A stretch of DNA of 23,379 nt from a virus. Positions 1 to 4,841 of this stretch are shown one piece after another. The DNA lies in IMG/VR virus record IMGVR_UViG_3300030677_000022, positions 1 to 23,379 of that record; one strand, given 5' to 3'. How positions within the stretch are numbered: position 1 is the first letter of the stretch; each line of letters starts with the position of its first letter. The notes under the pieces were generated by a model. It was given only the letters and a program-made list of their open reading frames with translations, ran no database searches and was not told the origin of the DNA. A program made the translations under genes and the position numbers.

Positions 1-455
1 AGGGCATGGAACCTGAGTACAACCTGAATGGGTCTAAATGTCTAAATGTAATGTCATTTTTTGGGTGGGTCGTATAGAGGGTCGCCCTATGGCCCGTGTA
101 CATTACAAAATTGTAACCTTTTTTTCTTGATGTTCCCGGCTCCGGCTAAGTCATTGTTTTCTTTATATATTTTAGTCCATAGTACCTTAAATCAAGAAGC
201 TGCGCTGACATTTAGCTGCCGGGCGAAAATGACCTCAGGGGCCTTAGGGCGATTCTCTATATGCCCGACCCGAAAAAACACCTGACATTTAGACATTTAA
301 AAATTTTTCGGGCGAAAAGGTAACAAGATCAAACACTTGTAAATGTCAGCACACTTTCCCCGGAGGCTGACATTAACACACAACCGCCTATGAGCGTAGA
401 AAATAAACGCATTAATTCGCGATGCAACCTGCCGTTGCCCGACGGGGCGAGATTG
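1..455. other. AT-rich non-coding region with repeated TAAATGT / TGACATTT motifs
   Basis: No convincing gene is visible here; the only ORF of any length (61-285) has no ribosome binding site and an atypical composition. The stretch is much richer in A and T than the rest of the window. It carries several copies of TAAATGT or its complement ACATTTA: two in tandem at 35-49, one at 207-213, two in tandem at 285-299, and one at 340-346. CGGGCGAAAA occurs twice (220-229 and 309-318). Such clustering suggests a protein-binding or replication-control region, but this is inference; no origin-binding protein was identified. Confidence 0.6.
35..299. repeat. Perfect 15-bp inverted repeat, arms 35-49 and 285-299
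   Basis: Positions 35-49 read TAAATGTCTAAATGT and positions 285-299 are the exact reverse complement. Each arm is itself a tandem of two TAAATGT units, and GTCTAAAT is directly repeated at 32-39 and 40-47. The arms lie 235 bp apart, so a protein-binding pair (looping or iteron-like) is more plausible than an RNA hairpin. A further imperfect inverted pair, TAAATGTCAG (340-349) and CTGACATTA (367-375), continues the theme. Confidence 0.7.
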
Positions 456-478
456 CCGGGCCGAATAGCTCGGTCCGG
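456..478 (+). other. Leader hairpin upstream of the 119-aa gene
   Basis: CCGGGCCGA (456-464) pairs with TCGGTCCGG (470-478) with one G-U pair and a 5-nt loop. It ends 8 nt before the AAAGGA ribosome binding site at 487-492. It could be a leader structure or a weak attenuator; there is no T-tract. Confidence 0.4.
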
Positions 479-499
479 TTTCACACAAAGGAACCTGAC

Positions 500-859
500 A
501 TGACCGCATCATCCACAACGGAAGAACCAAAGGTTAACTGGGTTGTCATCGATGTGAACGCTCTACCCGCAGAAGCTGCAAAGCTGTTTGTGGAACAAAA
601 AGCGCTCTATCATGCCTACGTCGAAGGCAAGCTGCGCTGGCAGAACCAGATGATTAAAGACGCGGACCTTGGTGAAGGCGAAACACTCGCTTTCAACTTC
701 AAATTTGGCAACACCAGTTACGGAGTTGTCCCGGTCAAAACGGCAACAAAGACTTCTCGCAAGGCGGTTTCGTTCGCGGAAAGCATTGCGGCCCACAAGG
801 CCAAGGTTGCGGCCGCCGCTGCTACCGAAGCACCGCGATTGATCAAAAAGGTAGCGTAA
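500..859 (+). CDS. Hypothetical phage protein, 119 aa
   Basis: I do not recognise this protein. The ATG at 500 is chosen over the upstream in-frame ATG at 422 because AAAGGA (487-492) lies 7 nt before it and the upstream part reads through a hairpin leader. The product has a polar N-terminus (MTASSTTEEPKVNW), a central predicted alpha/beta stretch containing KALYHAYVEGKLRWQNQMI, a short beta-rich part (FNFKFGNTSYGVVPVK), and a basic, alanine-rich C-terminal tail ending IKKVA. A basic Ala-rich tail can contact nucleic acid, but that is only a guess. It is the first supported gene in the window and is followed by two hairpins rather than another gene, so it may form its own transcription unit. 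Confidence 0.65.
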   Translation: MTASSTTEEPKVNWVVIDVNALPAEAAKLFVEQKALYHAYVEGKLRWQNQMIKDADLGEGETLAFNFKFGNTSYGVVPVKTATKTSRKAVSFAESIAAHKAKVAAAAATEAPRLIKKVA

Positions 860-862
860 TAA

Positions 863-940
863 GACAAGGCAAAGGTGGCGCGACGTTGCGCCACCGCTGC
901 CCGACAAGGCAAAGGTGGCACCCTGACATGGTGCCACCTT
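863..940 (+). repeat. 17-bp direct repeat, each copy opening a hairpin
   Basis: GACAAGGCAAAGGTGGC occurs at 863-879 and again at 903-919. The GGTGGC end of each copy forms the 5' arm of a separate perfect hairpin: 874-881 with 888-895 (8 bp, 6-nt loop), and 912-922 with 930-940 (11 bp, 7-nt loop CTGACAT). The 3' arms differ in sequence length but both restore pairing to the repeated arm. Neither is followed by a T-tract, so these are not standard terminators. They could be RNA-processing or protein-binding structures in the 3' untranslated region of the 119-aa gene. Confidence 0.65.
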
Positions 941-965
941 CAAACCACCCGGAAAGGGCGAGACA

Positions 966-1028
966 ATGAGCAAAGCGATTGTTATTTATCTGCGCAAGCT
1001 GGAACTGCAGAAGTTCCGTAACGGCTAG
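966..1028 (+). CDS. Possible 20-aa basic peptide
   Basis: ATG at 966 with AAAGGG at about 954-959 upstream gives a 20-codon reading frame (MSKAIVIYLRKLELQKFRNG) ending in TAG. It is basic, with a short hydrophobic helix-like start. It sits between two hairpin clusters (874-940 and 1042-1109). The plausible ribosome binding site is the only support; it may equally be chance. Confidence 0.25.
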   Translation: MSKAIVIYLRKLELQKFRNG

Positions 1029-1041
1029 AGCGAGAGCTACC

Positions 1042-1109
1042 CCAAGCGGGCACGAGGGTTTATCCCCCCGCCCGCTTGGACAGCCCCGCGCTCTTGGCTT
1101 CGCCAAGAG
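1042..1109. other. Two consecutive perfect hairpins
   Basis: CCAAGCGGGC (1042-1051) pairs perfectly with GCCCGCTTGG (1070-1079) around an 18-nt loop. Directly after it CTCTTGGC (1091-1098) pairs with GCCAAGAG (1102-1109) around a TTC loop. Both are GC-rich and very stable. No T-run follows on either strand, so intrinsic termination is uncertain; they may insulate the upstream genes from the gene at 1212. Confidence 0.5.
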
Positions 1110-1211
1110 GGGGCCTGAAAATATGTAGGGGGTAAAATCCGAGCCTTAAGACTTTATTAAGGTGGCATGGGTAAAAAGGTGTCACCCTTACCCCAACCCA
1201 GGATTTTCCCC

Positions 1212-1964
1212 ATGGCATCCATCCCAGCCCAGCCACTCGAGAGCCTCGACTACGAGCCCTACATGGACATCCCGCGCGAGGACTTCCACGAGTTCGTTTC
1301 CGATATCGTGAAGGCGCTCACCAAGAAAAAGTTCAGCCGCAAGGATCGCATCGAAGCTGCCGAGCTGATCGGCGCCATCGCCGTCACCCTCGAGACGGCA
1401 TATCATGATGCCACCCAGGCGCTCGATGGCGCAGTCACCGACTACTTCATCGATCGCTTCAAGGGCGACGACGACAATGGTGACAAGAGGAACGCATACA
1501 GGTTCCAAATCGGCATCATGCCGATCGCCTCCGACACCCACCGTCCGATGACGGAGGACGAGATGTTCGAGCGCCGCGCCACCCCGAACGCCAAGCTGTA
1601 CAAGAAGCTGGAGAAGCAGGGGCTCAGCCACGAGGAGATCGTGAAGCTGCTGTTTGAAGGCGACGAGAAGACACGAATGCGTGATGGTGACACCCCTTCA
1701 CCCTGGGCCGTGCCCCCGGGCACCTTCGACCCTGCTGAGGAGGTCGGTATCGAGGTTAGTAGCGACCCCCAACGCGATACGCCCTTCGGCGACGATGTTA
1801 ACCCCGAGGCGCCCCGTGCCGGCTGGCTCGATGCCGACTGGAGCGATATACACAATATGCCGGATGATCCCAAGCCGACGCTTGACACCGCGCAGGAGCT
1901 GGGGCAAGAACACGCGCCGAAAATAATTAACGGTAATGTGGAGCAGATCACAGACGCCGCCTGA
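1212..1964 (+). CDS. Hypothetical acidic phage protein, 250 aa
   Basis: I do not recognise this protein. I prefer the ATG at 1212 (MASIPAQPLESLDYEPYMD) because AGGA at 1200-1203 is 8 nt upstream; an in-frame ATG at 1167 has its AAGG only 4 nt away and would add a proline-rich 15-residue lead. Residues about 20-80 form a predicted helical region (DFHEFVSDIVKAL, RKDRIEAAELIGAIAVTLE). A KLYKKLEKQGLSHEEIVKLL helix pair follows, and then a strongly acidic, proline-rich C-terminal third looks disordered. No catalytic motif is visible. A terminator-like hairpin lies about 15 bp after the stop, so the gene appears to end its transcript. Acidic early phage proteins often act by binding host proteins; nothing here shows that directly. 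Confidence 0.7.
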   Translation: MASIPAQPLESLDYEPYMDIPREDFHEFVSDIVKALTKKKFSRKDRIEAAELIGAIAVTLETAYHDATQALDGAVTDYFIDRFKGDDDNGDKRNAYRFQIGIMPIASDTHRPMTEDEMFERRATPNAKLYKKLEKQGLSHEEIVKLLFEGDEKTRMRDGDTPSPWAVPPGTFDPAEEVGIEVSSDPQRDTPFGDDVNPEAPRAGWLDADWSDIHNMPDDPKPTLDTAQELGQEHAPKIINGNVEQITDAA

Positions 1965-1978
1965 ACTACGTACTAAAA

Positions 1979-2020
1979 AGCCCCCGACGATCCGTACTTC
2001 CGGGACTGTCGAGGGCTCTT
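1979..2020 (+). terminator. Probable intrinsic terminator
   Basis: AGCCCCCGAC (1979-1988) pairs with GTCGAGGGCT (2008-2017) with one mismatch. A smaller inner pairing (CCG/CGG) lies in the loop. The stem is preceded by AAAAA and followed by CTTAAA, so it could work in both directions. It lies 15 bp after the stop of the 250-aa gene. The same AGCCCCC...GAGGGCT arms recur in the hairpin before the capsid gene. Confidence 0.6.
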
Positions 2021-2033
2021 AAACGGCCGGCTT

Positions 2034-2047
2034 ACCACCTAGGTGGT
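2034..2047. promoter_or_regulatory. 14-bp perfect palindrome, possible operator
   Basis: ACCACCTAGGTGGT is perfectly self-complementary with no spacer, which favours a dimeric DNA-binding protein over an RNA hairpin. It lies in the gene-less stretch between the terminator near 2000 and the promoter-like site at 2141. No second copy was noticed in the window. Confidence 0.4.
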
Positions 2048-2089
2048 GGGTCTGTTCCTGAATGGGGCATCATGAGTGCTCCGGTTGGG

Positions 2090-2129
2090 GTTGGTGTCGG
2101 CGCGGTGGATGTATCCGCCCGACACCAAC
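2090..2129 (+). other. Long perfect hairpin, 11-bp stem
   Basis: GTTGGTGTCGG (2090-2100) is the exact reverse complement of CCGACACCAAC (2119-2129). The 18-nt loop contains further short complementarity (GGAT/ATCC). The gene-less stretch 1965-2195 therefore holds a terminator, a palindrome, this hairpin and a promoter-like element. There is no T-tract, so this could be a short structured RNA or a protein-binding cruciform. Confidence 0.5.
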
Positions 2130-2139
2130 ACCTTACTAC

Positions 2140-2172
2140 CTTGACACGTTCCCGGCTGAGCAAAACAGCTCA
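2140..2172 (+). promoter_or_regulatory. Promoter-like element with dyad, upstream of the 57-aa gene
   Basis: TTGACA at 2141-2146 is a perfect -35 consensus. The surrounding CTTGACACGTTCCCGGC matches CTTGACACTCGCCCGGC at 2749-2765 at 14 of 17 positions. Downstream is a dyad TGAGC-N6-GCTCA (2157-2172), comparable in place to the palindrome at the second promoter. No good -10 hexamer stands out, so promoter activity is uncertain. Confidence 0.4.
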
Positions 2173-2195
2173 CTACACAATGAAGTGATCGCGAC

Positions 2196-2369
2196 ATGAT
2201 CTTGAATCCCGACAGCGTTCGACTAGCAGGCGAGCTGATCTTTGCCGCCATGCTGTTCGTCGGACTTGTGCTCTGGGCCGACAAGATCGAGAGTAAGAAG
2301 GCTGCACGCGCGCGCGACCGCGCCAAGCGGCTCACGCATAAGAGAGACGACGATGACAAACATGTTTAA
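2196..2369 (+). CDS. Small single-pass membrane protein, 57 aa
   Basis: The reading frame starts at ATG 2196 and ends with TAA at 2367-2369. After a short polar start, residues about 10-28 form one hydrophobic helix (AGELIFAAMLFVGLVLWADK). A highly charged tail follows, first basic (KKAARARDRAKRLTHKR) and then DDDDK. That layout predicts one membrane span with a cytoplasmic charged tail, as in small holin or spanin components and other phage membrane peptides; the exact role is unknown. The ribosome binding site is weak. Codons end mostly in G or C, as in neighbouring genes. The next gene starts inside its end (2353), suggesting coupling. It lies 50 bp after the promoter-like element at 2141. 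Confidence 0.55.
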   Translation: MILNPDSVRLAGELIFAAMLFVGLVLWADKIESKKAARARDRAKRLTHKRDDDDKHV

Positions 2370-2652
2370 GGAGTGTCGACTTGCCGCACAGTCCTGCAAA
2401 GACGAGGTCAAGCGCGCCGCGCTACGTCATCGGACCGACGAGTGTAAAGAGGTCTTTGACCGGTTCAACCTGTCGGCATCTCGTGAGGACATGGAGGCTC
2501 TCGTTGCAGCTTGGACCCGCATGGTGCGTGCTCTTGATCGGGTGGCTCCTCTACCTGACGGTGATCCTGCTGGCGCCGGCCGGCTCCGCGCCCCTGGCAC
2601 CACTTTTGTTCACGATCCTGACATATACGACGCCTTAAGGAAGGTAGCCTAA
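2353..2652 (+). CDS. Hypothetical protein, 99 aa, with possible internal frame change
   Basis: I do not recognise this protein. ATG 2353 follows GAGAG by about 7 nt and overlaps the preceding membrane gene by 17 bp. The first 55 residues (MTNMFKECRLAAQSCKDEVK to ALVAAWTRM) look like a normal helical cysteine-containing protein. From about 2520 to the stop the frame looks poor: only about half of its codons end in G or C. In the +1 frame of the same bases about 35 of 44 codons do, and that frame encodes an excellent membrane helix. Either a separate membrane gene is embedded here (2504-2638), or the true product switches frame near 2500-2525, or the assembly has an indel. The C-terminal half as written should be treated with caution. 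Confidence 0.5.
   Translation: MTNMFKECRLAAQSCKDEVKRAALRHRTDECKEVFDRFNLSASREDMEALVAAWTRMVRALDRVAPLPDGDPAGAGRLRAPGTTFVHDPDIYDALRKVA
2504..2638 (+). CDS. Embedded out-of-frame membrane peptide, 44 aa
   Basis: In the +1 frame inside the 99-aa gene, a TTG codon at 2504 is preceded by GGAGG (2493-2497) with a 6-nt spacer, a near-ideal ribosome binding site. The product (first residues QLGPAWCVLLIGWLLYLTV after the start) is a long hydrophobic helix. A proline/alanine turn and a second shorter hydrophobic part (APLLFTILTYTTP) follow. About 35 of 44 codons end in G or C, typical for this phage and better than the overlapping frame. Embedded membrane genes are well known in phage lysis modules (for example Rz1 inside Rz), but the identity here is not established. 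A frameshifted fusion to the upstream 99-aa gene would give a tail-anchored protein instead. Confidence 0.45.
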   Translation: MQLGPAWCVLLIGWLLYLTVILLAPAGSAPLAPLLFTILTYTTP

Positions 2653-2751
2653 ATAGAGAGTGGGCCCGCCCGCCCGTGGAGAAGCCGGCATAGCACCGGG
2701 TACTCTTGTCTGTTGGGGACGAGGCAGCGGCGGGTCCACTTAATTTTTCTT
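2653..2751 (+). terminator. Structured intergenic RNA, possible terminator before the regulator
   Basis: GTGGGCCCGC (2660-2669) can pair with GCGGGTCCAC (2730-2739) with one G-U pair, closing a 60-nt GC-rich loop. The paired 3' arm is followed by TTAATTTTTCTT (2740-2751), a T-rich tract as expected for intrinsic termination. The large enclosed loop is unusual for a simple terminator and could contain further helices. It ends exactly where the next promoter begins, so it would isolate the regulator from upstream transcription. Confidence 0.4.
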
Positions 2752-2777
2752 GACACTCGCCCGGCGGCAGTTACTGT
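2749..2777 (+). promoter_or_regulatory. Promoter of the winged-helix regulator
   Basis: TTGACA (2750-2755) is a perfect -35 box. At a 16-nt spacing, TACTGT (2772-2777) matches the -10 consensus at its first, second and last bases. The extended block CTTGACACNNNCCCGGC is shared with the element at 2140-2156. The expected start of transcription is near 2784-2786, leaving a leader of about 20 nt with the GAGGGA ribosome binding site at 2793-2798. Confidence 0.6.
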
Positions 2778-2786
2778 GGCAGTAAC
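2770..2786. promoter_or_regulatory. Operator-like palindrome over the regulator's -10 box
   Basis: GTTACTGTGGCAGTAAC is a dyad with 7-bp arms and a 3-bp centre. It covers the -10 region, so a bound protein would block RNA polymerase. The gene just downstream encodes a DNA-binding protein, making negative autoregulation the simplest reading. The core TACTGTNNCAGTA occurs three more times in the window (12333, 16332, 19751). Confidence 0.6.
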
Positions 2787-2806
2787 CAACCAGAGGGAAC
2801 ACCCCC

Positions 2807-3433
2807 ATGCCGCTGCAGCTCGTCATCACCGAAGACCCATCCAAAGAAGTCAACATCTTCGACATCGACCCACTCGACCGGGCGCGCGCCGTCCGCCTCG
2901 CCGACGAGGGCATCCCCGTCCGCGCCATCGCGAGAGGACTTAAAGTGCCGAGCGACACTCTCTATGATGCGCTGCGCGAGGCGCTCGAGGAGGGCCGCAT
3001 CTGCGAGCTGCCACGAGACGACTGGCCACCCGGGAGCGCGCGCAGCCAGCGCGCCATATATGCCGGCACCATCCTCGAGAACGAAGACCAGCTGCAGATG
3101 ATCTGCGCCCGGGTCTTCAAGACCACCAAACAACAGTCGGCAGTCGTCGCCGTCCTGATCAAGCGCCGGGAGATCACCAAGGCGCAGGTCCACATCATCC
3201 TGCAAGAGAACCGCCCCGCCTCCAACCACGCGCCCACCGACGAGAAGATGGTCGACGTGGTCATGTTTCACATCCGCAAGAAGCTGAAGGTCCACGAGGT
3301 CCCGATCGACACCATCTGGGGCACCGGCTACGCCATGCCGGCCGTGCACCGCGACCGCGCCATCAAGCTGCTAGAGGAGAACGCCACCGCCTACGCCGCG
3401 TACCCGGGCGTCGAAACGAAGGAGGCCGCGTGA
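2807..3433 (+). CDS. Transcriptional regulator: HTH plus OmpR/PhoB (CtrA-like) winged helix
   Basis: The 208-aa product has two DNA-binding parts. Residues about 24-56 (DRARAVRLADEGIPVRAIAR onward) read as a resolvase/Hin-like helix-turn-helix. Residues about 98-180 match the effector domain of OmpR/PhoB response regulators: VAVLIKRREITKAQVHIIL, then DEKMVDVVMFHIRKKLK, then the beta-hairpin wing IDTIWGTGYAM (167-177). In CtrA the same place reads much like this. The phosphoacceptor receiver domain of true response regulators is absent, so phosphorylation control is unlikely. ATG 2807 is preceded by GAGGGA at 8 nt. The gene lies under a promoter overlapped by a palindrome and precedes the packaging genes, suggesting a phage master regulator that may mimic or compete with host CtrA. 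The function is inferred. Confidence 0.75.
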   Translation: MPLQLVITEDPSKEVNIFDIDPLDRARAVRLADEGIPVRAIARGLKVPSDTLYDALREALEEGRICELPRDDWPPGSARSQRAIYAGTILENEDQLQMICARVFKTTKQQSAVVAVLIKRREITKAQVHIILQENRPASNHAPTDEKMVDVVMFHIRKKLKVHEVPIDTIWGTGYAMPAVHRDRAIKLLEENATAYAAYPGVETKEAA

Positions 3434-3504
3434 TGTTGGAAGGTCAAGACGACGGCATCCTGCTCATCATATTGGTCATTGCCATTATCATGTGTGTCAT
3501 ATGA
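3433..3504 (+). CDS. 23-aa hydrophobic membrane peptide
   Basis: ATG 3433 overlaps the regulator's stop (TGATG), and its own TGA (3502-3504) overlaps the ATG of the next gene at 3501 (ATATGA). The peptide has a short acidic N-terminus (MLEGQDDG) followed by an uninterrupted hydrophobic helix (ILLIILVIAIIMCVI), enough to span a membrane once. The double start/stop overlap fills exactly the gap between two real genes and implies translational coupling. Too short for standard gene finders. Its role is unknown; a regulator or lysis peptide is possible. Confidence 0.5.
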   Translation: MLEGQDDGILLIILVIAIIMCVI

Positions 3505-3866
3505 CAACCTCGATCATCGACGAGGACGTGCTGCTCACCATGCTCCACGCGCCTGTGACCAAGGAACACATCCAGCAGCTCCAGACCGGCGCCGCCTACA
3601 CGCTGCTCGACATGTACGATCGCAAGGTGACACGCGAGGAGTATATCATCGGGATGCAGATGGCGCTCGATGCCTACAACTCGCTGGGGAAGCTGTGGGT
3701 GCTCGCGGTGATCGAGAACAAGGTCGCCGCCGGCGCGCCGCTTGAACCTCTGCTGGCGGCCAGCTACAAGGCGGTGGAGGAGCTGGGCGCAGAGCAGGCC
3801 ACCGCGCTGATCGCGTACGTCAAGCGGCTGAAGGAATGCCCAGAAACAGGGGACACGATAAATTGA
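3501..3866 (+). CDS. Hypothetical helical protein, 121 aa
   Basis: I do not recognise this protein. It is predicted to be almost entirely alpha-helical, with no cysteines until near the end and no membrane segment. ATG 3501 overlaps the stop of the 23-aa peptide; an alternative ATG at 3492 has no better binding site. Neither start has a clear Shine-Dalgarno sequence, consistent with coupled translation. Its stop (TGA 3864-3866) overlaps the TTG start of the next gene (TTGA). Sitting directly before the small terminase, it may belong to the packaging operon, but no functional motif is visible. Confidence 0.65.
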   Translation: MTTSIIDEDVLLTMLHAPVTKEHIQQLQTGAAYTLLDMYDRKVTREEYIIGMQMALDAYNSLGKLWVLAVIENKVAAGAPLEPLLAASYKAVEELGAEQATALIAYVKRLKECPETGDTIN

Positions 3867-4663
3867 GCGATCTCGAGGACACAGGGTTTGACGACGTGCT
3901 TGCCGGCGGTGCAGTTTGGACCGAGCCCGATACGTCAAACGTGACTGGACCAAATGCCATCACCATCGAACCAGCCCCGGCCGTTCCCCTATCACCACAC
4001 GTATGCAAATCTTCCAGCGGAGATCGGTGCGATACATGTTTTGGGCCTGTCCCAGCTTCGGACGCCCCCGAAAAAATCCAGGCGCCGCTCACCGCGGAAG
4101 CCATTGAGGCTACTAAAATCCTCGTTACGCTCCCGCCGCTCAGCTACGCTGATCTCGCTATTCTGGCACGCGAGGTGGCAATGGATATTAGGGTCCGAAA
4201 TGAAGTTCTCTCGGGGTTCAATTTAAACGAGACACAGTATGAGTACCTCGAAACGCACAACGAGTTCTACAAGCACGCCCTCAAAACGGCGTGCGTCGAG
4301 TGGCATAGTCCGCTCTCCTCACAAGAACGGGTGCGTCTTGTGGCTTCGACCATCCTCGAGGAAACCCTACCCAGGTTGGGAGCTAGGATGCACAATGACC
4401 GCGAGCAGCTGCCCGGCGTCGTCGAAGCTGCTAAACTCTTTGCAAAAATGGCCGGTGTGGGTGAGCGAGACACTGGGGCTGCGCCTGCTGGCGAACGTTT
4501 CGTTATTAACATTGACCTCGGCGGAAACAAAAAAATTGTCGTTGGAGCAGAAGCGCCAAAGGCGATCGCTGCTGGGATCGATACATCAGGCGCGCAGGGT
4601 GGCGTCTGGCCAACACAATTTGAGCTGCCGGAAGTACAACCAGACCCCGAAGGGAAAAGCTAA
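3863..4663 (+). CDS. Probable terminase small subunit
   Basis: The 266-aa product has a low-complexity N-terminal third with a CKSSSGDRCDTC cysteine cluster. A helical region resembling phage small terminases follows: an HTH-like part (SYADLAILAREVAMDIRVRN), a stretch ending in KTACVEWHSPLSSQERVRLV, and then ILEETLPRLGARMHNDREQL and KLFAKMAGVGER. A beta-rich FVINIDLGGNKKIVV ends the domain. Small terminases recognise phage DNA and load the large subunit. I chose TTG 3863 because AGGGGA (3848-3853) lies 9 nt upstream and it overlaps the previous stop; an in-frame ATG at 3836 lacks a usable site. It lies two genes before the large terminase. Identification rests on pattern and position, so it is moderate. 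Confidence 0.55.
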   Translation: MSDLEDTGFDDVLAGGAVWTEPDTSNVTGPNAITIEPAPAVPLSPHVCKSSSGDRCDTCFGPVPASDAPEKIQAPLTAEAIEATKILVTLPPLSYADLAILAREVAMDIRVRNEVLSGFNLNETQYEYLETHNEFYKHALKTACVEWHSPLSSQERVRLVASTILEETLPRLGARMHNDREQLPGVVEAAKLFAKMAGVGERDTGAAPAGERFVINIDLGGNKKIVVGAEAPKAIAAGIDTSGAQGGVWPTQFELPEVQPDPEGKS

Positions 4664-4841
4664 CCAGCACCGGGTTAATCACAGCCTGCAGACTGCCGCG
4701 AGGAAGCACAACTATGAGCTCAGCCCCAAGGGCCGGGCTCGCAAGCATCGATATGCAACGTCGCCATTGGGGCGATCGAATAAGAGGAAGTACCAACATG
4801 CCATCCGCGCCAACCAAAACCGATCTCGACAAGCTGCATGA
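4620..4841 (+). CDS. Basic repeat protein with Y-x-x-[TS]-P-x-G-[RK] motifs
   Basis: A frame overlapping the end of the small terminase and the start of the phosphoesterase encodes about 73 residues. They contain three spaced motifs, YNQTPKGKA, YELSPKGRA and YATSPLGRS, separated by Arg/Lys/His-rich linkers. Such strongly basic repeats occur in small phage nucleic-acid-binding proteins and in front of phage HNH endonucleases. The first plausible start is TTG 4620 (LSCRKYNQ), without a clear ribosome binding site, so the exact 5' end is uncertain. The gene otherwise fills the 134-bp gap between terminase and phosphoesterase. The repeated motif argues against chance. Confidence 0.45.
   Translation: MSCRKYNQTPKGKANQHRVNHSLQTAARKHNYELSPKGRARKHRYATSPLGRSNKRKYQHAIRANQNRSRQAA

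Noticed and set aside
61-285. 74-aa frame in the AT-rich region
   Set aside because: It has no ribosome binding site and an unlikely composition, and it runs through the repeat array.
1188-1951. Two long antisense frames opposite the 250-aa gene
   Set aside because: They are low-complexity Ser/Pro or Val/Gly-rich shadows with no ribosome binding site; the plus-strand frame has normal composition.
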